A stretch of 64,000 nt of DNA, from NCBI GenBank assembly GCA_040143965.1, contig JASJQH010000003.1, positions 1 to 64,000 of the forward strand, in the 5' to 3' direction. A program made the position numbers and the translations under genes. The stretch's first letter is position 1, and each line of letters starts with the position of its first letter. The stretch comes from Basidiobolus ranarum (taxonomy: Eukaryota; Basidiobolomycota; Basidiobolomycetes; Basidiobolales). Under the pieces are notes generated by a model. The model searched no databases and was not told the origin of the DNA. It saw only the letters and a list, made by a program, of their open reading frames with translations. Shown here in pieces: positions 58,942-64,000 of the stretch.

Positions 58942-59820
58942 TTAATAGTGTTTACCACTGGAGACATATCTGATCTTATAGGAACGGTGACCAAATTTAC
59001 GGTGCTTCTTGAATGGTCTCGTAGGGTGGTGCATGCCCCAGTATGGAGAGATAACTTGGGGTGCTTCTTGATGAACAAACGGGTACATAGTTTGTTTGAG
59101 TACGCCAGATTGATCAAATTGATTCGACTTGGAAAGAGCGTGACTTTTCTGAGATGAATGAGCATTGACTCTATCCAACAACGCATGGCTGGGCTGTTCT
59201 TCAGTATACTCCATCATCGGCATTTCCATTGTTCGATCCTTGGTAGAATCATCCGACATCTTAGAGGCTTGATGATCCATTGGTTGCATAAAAGAAGTTT
59301 CTGTTTGCTCGGTCATTGGCATGTCCATTGTTCCTCTGTCGGTGGACTCTTTGTACATCTCAGAAGAATGATCGGCCATGGGTTTCATTGCGAAAGTGGA
59401 GTATTCACCTGGCATCATCATAGTATCTTGGAACCCTTCGGCGATGTGGCCCATACCTGATCCCATCGGTTCTTCCATGCCCACCTGTTTTCCATATGCC
59501 GACGAAGTATGCTCTCCTTCGACTAGTGCACTAGGACCCGTCTGATACTTGACATTTATATTCTTCTTGCTTGAAGCCATGGCAGTGTTCAAATTGTTAT
59601 GGTTTCTGGTGACAGTGCTAAATGATTGCTTCATTTCTGGGAATCGAATGCTCTTTTTTACAGTCCACATTGGCATAATGCGCGGTTGCATACGGTGAGC
59701 ACATAGACCAAACTGTAGAGTGCAAGGTTGACCTCCGTAGTTGAAGTACTCAACTGGGACGGATGAAACAGTGCATACTAAGATTGCAATGGTAGCGAGA
59801 AGGTTTCTTGCGGCAAGCAT
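58942..59820 (-). CDS. Secreted methionine-rich repeat protein
   Basis: Single exon, 292 aa. The signal peptide (MLAARNLLATIAILVCTVSS) is followed by a short two-Cys segment (PCTLQFGLCAHRMQPRIMPM) and a Met/Ser/His/Glu-rich middle. Two degenerate repeats of about 33 residues stand out: MKPMADHSSEMYKESTDRG with TMDMPMTEQTE, and MQPMDHQASKMSDDSTKDR with TMEMPMMEYTE. A basic His/Lys/Arg/Tyr-rich C-terminus follows. Dense MxM, MxxM and His motifs recall copper-handling proteins, but that is inference. There is no transmembrane or GPI tail, so it is probably exported. No family is recognised. Confidence 0.7.
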   Translation of the reverse strand: MLAARNLLATIAILVCTVSSVPVEYFNYGGQPCTLQFGLCAHRMQPRIMPMWTVKKSIRFPEMKQSFSTVTRNHNNLNTAMASSKKNINVKYQTGPSALVEGEHTSSAYGKQVGMEEPMGSGMGHIAEGFQDTMMMPGEYSTFAMKPMADHSSEMYKESTDRGTMDMPMTEQTETSFMQPMDHQASKMSDDSTKDRTMEMPMMEYTEEQPSHALLDRVNAHSSQKSHALSKSNQFDQSGVLKQTMYPFVHQEAPQVISPYWGMHHPTRPFKKHRKFGHRSYKIRYVSSGKHY

Positions 59821-60448
59821 AGTTGACAGGTTGACTTTATGTTTATTTGATAGTTGACTGTACTCAGGAAGATACGTTACAAAGGCAGTCTCTTGGTTCT
59901 ATTTAAATGATAACCAGAGCATACATTGAGAATATTGTAAGCTTTATCTCCTTTATCATGCTTTAACTTCATACACCACCTCACATCATTAGATATGAAT
60001 TATTGATATTTTAATATTCGATTGAATTTGGAGAATGTACCAGCTCATCTATTGGGTGTTAGACATAACAATTTGTTTGGCTTCTTTTAAATCATTATCT
60101 ACTCACTTAATATTCTAGCAGTTACTACGTTAAGGGATTACTCCTGAGTGCTAATATTACAAGACTCTAGTCAAAGAAGATATTAAACCTTCTGATATGA
60201 TACTTTTTGCAAAGAGTAGCGTTAAAATAGGGTTGATTTACAACCAACAACTTCCCCCATTTTAATCGATCTTACATTCATAGAGTAAATGAAGGTTCCT
60301 GTGGATTGCTTCATCTCACGCAATTGTATGTTTAACTACTGATATTAAATTTTTAATATCTATATTTCCAAACCCTGACCCTAACCATATTCGAATGAAT
60401 ATTCCAGTTACCAATGAATATCAAACATAGTATTTACAAAATTCTAAG

Positions 60449-60880
60449 CAACAAGATAGTAAGTAGACTCATCACATAATAGTGTCAGGTTTTCAGTCTC
60501 ATTGATTTCTATTAGGTATAAAGTGCTTGAATCAACTCACGGAATGCTGACAAAGCTAGAACGAAGGTACACTCTGAGTGCATGATCAATAGTTGATTGA
60601 GTGAATTTCTCAGGGGAGTAATGCTAGGCATAATCTATATATTATACTAACTGTGGGCAACGTGATAGTAAATGGACTCATATCACGTAGTTGTGTCTAG
60701 TTTCCGGTTTCATTGATTTCTATCAGGTGTAAAGTGTTCGAATCGACCAACAGAATGCTGACAAGGCTAGGACGAAGATCTAGTACATACGACTACATGA
60801 TCAATAGTTAAACTATTGCTAATTGAGTGAATTTATCAGGGAAGGAGTGCCAGGCATAATCTACATTCTTATACTAAATG
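60449..60880. repeat. Diverged tandem duplication, about 200-bp units
   Basis: Unit 1 (about 60449-60650) and unit 2 (about 60659-60880) share ordered blocks: ATAGTAA, CATTGATTTCTAT, GTAAAGTG or TATAAAGTG, GAATGCTGACAA, GATCAATAGTT, GAGTGAATTT and AGGCATAATCTA. Unit 2 has about 20 extra bases, mainly around TTAAACTATTGC. No coding potential is visible in either. Confidence 0.8.
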
Positions 60881-61611
60881 TATACCGGAGGAGACTCTGT
60901 TACTACTAGTGCTTTATACATTCAAGTACCAGCAATAGTCATTGATTTTCTATTCCTAATTAATTTTATTTTCATATTCTATTGAAGCCATACCATGAAT
61001 CTTATAGGTGATAAAAAGGCCCTATGTTGTCGATCGAAATAAATCCATTTTAGAACCAATAAAAGTAGCTTATTACGGTTTGTATACTAATTTTGACCTC
61101 GCTTACTTATCTATTCTATACTTTCCACTTGGTCAATAAGGGAGTTCCATTGAACATATGTACATGAGAAGTGAATAGTTATTCTATCACGAATGAAAAT
61201 GTTACACGATAACAGTTTGCAACCTAAATAATCGAATGTAAATTGCTTACTTTTGGCAGCACCTATTCCGAATGAGAGTGAAACATTACTATAGAAAGTC
61301 TAACCTGATTAGGATAGAGATCACTATAATGAAACACATACCAGATAAATATTCTCTCCAAATTAATCAGAAACTGTAAATTACACCTCTACTCTACAGC
61401 ATCATTGTGCCGAAATGTTGCGCCCCAAGATTTACAATAGATATATGTTACTCCTGTCTGTGTCTCATCTAAATTATTTATTACCAGGTTTTCTCCAATT
61501 ACGAATGCTGACACTATCAACGAAATAAATTCCAATCCATACTGTCAAGCATCTGGTAAGCTTCATGTATGCAATCATATTTTATCCAAGACATGAAATA
61601 GAACAGCTGTT

Positions 61612-61893
61612 CTATATTCTACCATAGCCATTCATCTTTATATAAACAATGATAAAACAAAACATAACATTGGGGTTAGATGGACTTGTGTACTCCATAA
61701 ACTTAAAGACTGCACAGCTTATCTTGCCATTTTCCAAAGGATTCCCAGAGTGGATCAAAGCGTCATTGCCTATGAATCGACTGGTGATTGGGTAGAGTAT
61801 TTCGATAGCACCTTTCTGGCTTTGAATGTCTACAGTATTTACATGATCCACCACGAAACCACGGTAAGAGCCCTCAGGATACAACTCCAACAT
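61612..61893 (-). pseudogene. Possible coding remnant or unplaced exon
   Basis: A minus-strand frame, open from about 61932, looks protein-like (DWMLELYPEGSYRGFVVDHV, then ISCAVFKFMEYTSPSNPNV) and ends in a hydrophobic stretch. It has a possible acceptor (CTAAAG) near 61924, but no upstream exon with a start was found. It may be a decayed secreted-protein gene or chance; no family is recognised. Confidence 0.25.
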
Positions 61894-62190
61894 CCAGTCA
61901 TTATTTGTGCTAACTGCTTTAGATGGAATATGGTTTCACATTACATCCAACATGAATTACATTATCACTTATGCATAGATTTATCGCAAATTATTTGCCT
62001 CAGGCAACTCAGCTGAAATCATCCTACACTCTATATTCTGGGAAATGGTATGTACAAAATTGGAGTTGCTTATAGAATATCTATTACTTATATATGTGGT
62101 ACTGGTTGGCAATGCAAAATAAGTCTTTATTGTTGACAAAAACTAATAGCAAGGTAAGAACACTTCAAGCAAAGGACTAAATTGAGAATG

Positions 62191-63558
62191 TTAAATGCGA
62201 TGAATAGATTTTCCATCAACAAAGACTTGAATGATGTTACGGTCATCACCGTTGTTAATGAATTTCTCAAATATGGTCTTTACATCATCATGTGAGAATA
62301 AGTCAATAGGTGAACCATGGGCGAGAGGGTCTACAATTAAAGCGTCGAATTGTTTTCCGACCACAAAGTTCCCTAGAGTATTCTTCATTCCAAGCACATC
62401 AGCACCGCCAAGAGTAGCAAGGTAGAAAATTTCGGCTAACTTTAGATATTTGTCGTCTGGATGGTCAAAGCTACGAGCGATGGCTGCAAAATAACCAGTA
62501 CGAATGGTGTTGAGAATAGAGGTTCCATAACCGCCTGCTACATCCGTACCTAAACCAATCTTTTGGCCTTCAGCCATCATTTGACGGACCTTCGCTATGC
62601 CACTACGAAGACTGAGATTGGAATTTGGGCAATGAGAGATTCCTACACCACGCTGTTTGAGCAGCTGACGCTCAGCATCTGTTGGATGAACTACGTGAGC
62701 CATAATAGTACGATTTGTCAGTAAACCGTTGACATCGTATACAGAGGTGTAATCAGGTTGGTCTGGATGCAACTGCTTTACCCAAGCAATTTCATCAAGG
62801 TTCTCATCAAGATGAGATTGAATTGGAACATTATATTTGGCAGCGAGATTACCAAGACCCTTCATCAGCTCAGTCGTACAAGATGGAACAAAGCGAGGGG
62901 TGACTATTGGGATGACACGGGAATTGTTTTTACTCAAGACATATTGGATAAAAGCCTCCGTATCTTTCAGGCTCTGAGCAGTAGATTCGACATAGAAATC
63001 TGGTGAGTTACGGTCCATGTTGACTTTTCCGACGAGTGCACGCTGTCCCTTTTTCTCCACAATATCTGCTAGTACCTTCGAGGATTCCAAGTGGATGGTA
63101 GCATAGTAGCTGGCAGCGGTTGTACCACCCCGCACCAAACGATCTACAACCTTGTTGTAGGCATCCCTGGCGTAGTTAGTGTCGTTAAAACGAGCCTCAC
63201 GAGGAAATGTGTACGTATTAAGCCAGTCAAGTAGCTGCAGATCCATACCAGAGCCAGTAAAGACATATTGTGGAGCGTGAATATGAGTGTCTATCAATCC
63301 AGGGATGAGAAACTTTTGATTACCTAATGGAGTGAGACTCACCCCATATTTAGTGGCTATCTGTTTAGCTTGCGTTTCGCTTGCATTGTTCTCAACTTGG
63401 ACTATCTTTCCAGTCTTATCTACGGCGACAACACCGTTGGTAACATGCTCCAGATTAGTTACATTCACAGAATGAACAAAGCTTCCGTAGAACACATTTT
63501 GAGCCGAGATACTACCAACCAAAGCGGCAGAGATTAGAGCAAGTGAGTAGAGATGCAT
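62191..63558 (-). CDS. Guanine deaminase with N-terminal signal peptide
   Basis: Single exon, 455 aa, amidohydrolase superfamily. Zinc/active-site motifs are THIHAPQY (His92, His94), SHLDENLDEI (His249, Glu252), AHVVH (His288), ISHCPNSNLSLRSG and GLGTDVAGGYG (Asp339), all diagnostic of guanine deaminase, which converts guanine to xanthine and ammonia. Unlike the usual cytosolic enzyme, it starts with a hydrophobic signal sequence (MHLYSLALISAALVGSISAQ, likely cut near residue 19), and the mature part has several N-glycosylation sequons (NVTN, NDTN, NRT). Secretion, perhaps to scavenge nitrogen from external purines, is inferred. The AHVVH block replaces the commoner AHGCYLS. Intronless. Confidence 0.9.
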   Translation of the reverse strand: MHLYSLALISAALVGSISAQNVFYGSFVHSVNVTNLEHVTNGVVAVDKTGKIVQVENNASETQAKQIATKYGVSLTPLGNQKFLIPGLIDTHIHAPQYVFTGSGMDLQLLDWLNTYTFPREARFNDTNYARDAYNKVVDRLVRGGTTAASYYATIHLESSKVLADIVEKKGQRALVGKVNMDRNSPDFYVESTAQSLKDTEAFIQYVLSKNNSRVIPIVTPRFVPSCTTELMKGLGNLAAKYNVPIQSHLDENLDEIAWVKQLHPDQPDYTSVYDVNGLLTNRTIMAHVVHPTDAERQLLKQRGVGISHCPNSNLSLRSGIAKVRQMMAEGQKIGLGTDVAGGYGTSILNTIRTGYFAAIARSFDHPDDKYLKLAEIFYLATLGGADVLGMKNTLGNFVVGKQFDALIVDPLAHGSPIDLFSHDDVKTIFEKFINNGDDRNIIQVFVDGKSIHRI

Positions 63559-64000
63559 AGCGGGACCGAGAGTAAGCGAAATGGGTTGCTGATATGGTGT
63601 TAATGCACTACGAGGCTACCACTATTTATAATCTTCAGCTTCCTCAAATAAACGCTGACTATTCAAAGGATAGTGTGAGTAATTACTAACTATAGAATAT
63701 GTTTATCCTACTCTTTCGCCACAAAAATCGTATTGTAAATCGTCGTGTGAAACAAAAATGATAAATTATTGACTGCTCCTTAAATATCTCCACTCGGGAT
63801 GGACTTGCTATTGTACTTTTTCCTCTGAGGTAAATACCCTAATTTCAGCCTCATCATACTAACTGTCTTTGAATGCTTCACTTATATGCTGGTCCATTCC
63901 GGTGAAGCATATTTACTTCATGGCCAAAGCTGGACATTTTGGATAGTATGTTACATGGATTCGAGAAGTTGTTCGGAAGATATTTGCCACCATACTGGTA
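63559..64000. other. Promoter region at the right edge
   Basis: Upstream of the guanine deaminase gene. No further gene is seen before the window ends. Confidence 0.5.

Larger units (their letters stand above)
59821..62190. other. Gene-poor stretch with a tandem duplication
   Basis: Contains the promoter of the Met-rich gene, the 0.2-kb tandem repeat (60449-60880), a possible coding remnant (61612-61893, -) and the 3' flank of the guanine deaminase gene. Otherwise AT-rich and featureless. Confidence 0.5.

Overview
The window reads as nuclear chromosomal DNA of a filamentous fungus of the early-diverging (zygomycete-grade) type. It is AT-rich and gene-dense, and most genes are broken by short introns (about 56-115 nt, GT-AG, CTAAC-like branch sites). 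The gene set includes fungal hallmarks (Atp19, HbrB/Bit61, Erv14-type cornichon, Swp1, CSC1-type channel, fungal GPI protein). It also includes families shared with animals but lost from common yeasts (BCAS3, RUN-FYVE, CSN1, RNF216-type RBR ligase). Three introns carry minor-spliceosome (U12) signals. That excludes yeast-like lineages and fits Mucoromycota or Zoopagomycota, but I cannot name a species.

Layout, 0-21 kb: a diverged repeat lies at the left edge. Then come a TORC2 subunit (+), a secreted GPI protein (+), a C2H2 zinc-finger protein (-), a 12-exon BCAS3-like autophagy protein (-), a type II membrane protein with an alginate-lyase-like domain (+), a small ORF (+), an F-box/LRR protein (-) and an RBR E3 ligase (-). 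21-35 kb: a mucin-like cell-surface sensor (-), a 2.6 kb sparse stretch, a five-exon unknown gene (-), glutathione reductase (-), ATP synthase subunit k (+), cornichon (-), a tandem pair of small paralogues (+,+), a single-exon FAD monooxygenase (-) and ribosomal protein uL15 (+). 35-57 kb: ATG9 (+), ribophorin II/Swp1 (-), CCZ1 (-), RUFY-like (-), CSN1 (+), a bHLH factor (-), a CSC1/TMEM63 channel (-) and a RmlD/MAT2B-like reductase (-). 57-64 kb: a small secreted protein (-), a Met-rich secreted protein (-), a repeat-bearing gene-poor stretch, and a guanine deaminase with a signal peptide (-).

There is no operon logic: neighbours are independent eukaryotic genes. Several products share endomembrane and autophagy roles (ATG9, BCAS3, CCZ1, RUFY-like, cornichon, TORC2 subunit), but physical linkage need not mean more than chance.

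Exon joins were deduced by hand from splice signals, frame continuity and recognised protein motifs, and every listed multi-exon CDS closes in frame. No RNA evidence was available. No tRNA, rRNA, CRISPR array or recognisable transposon was found.
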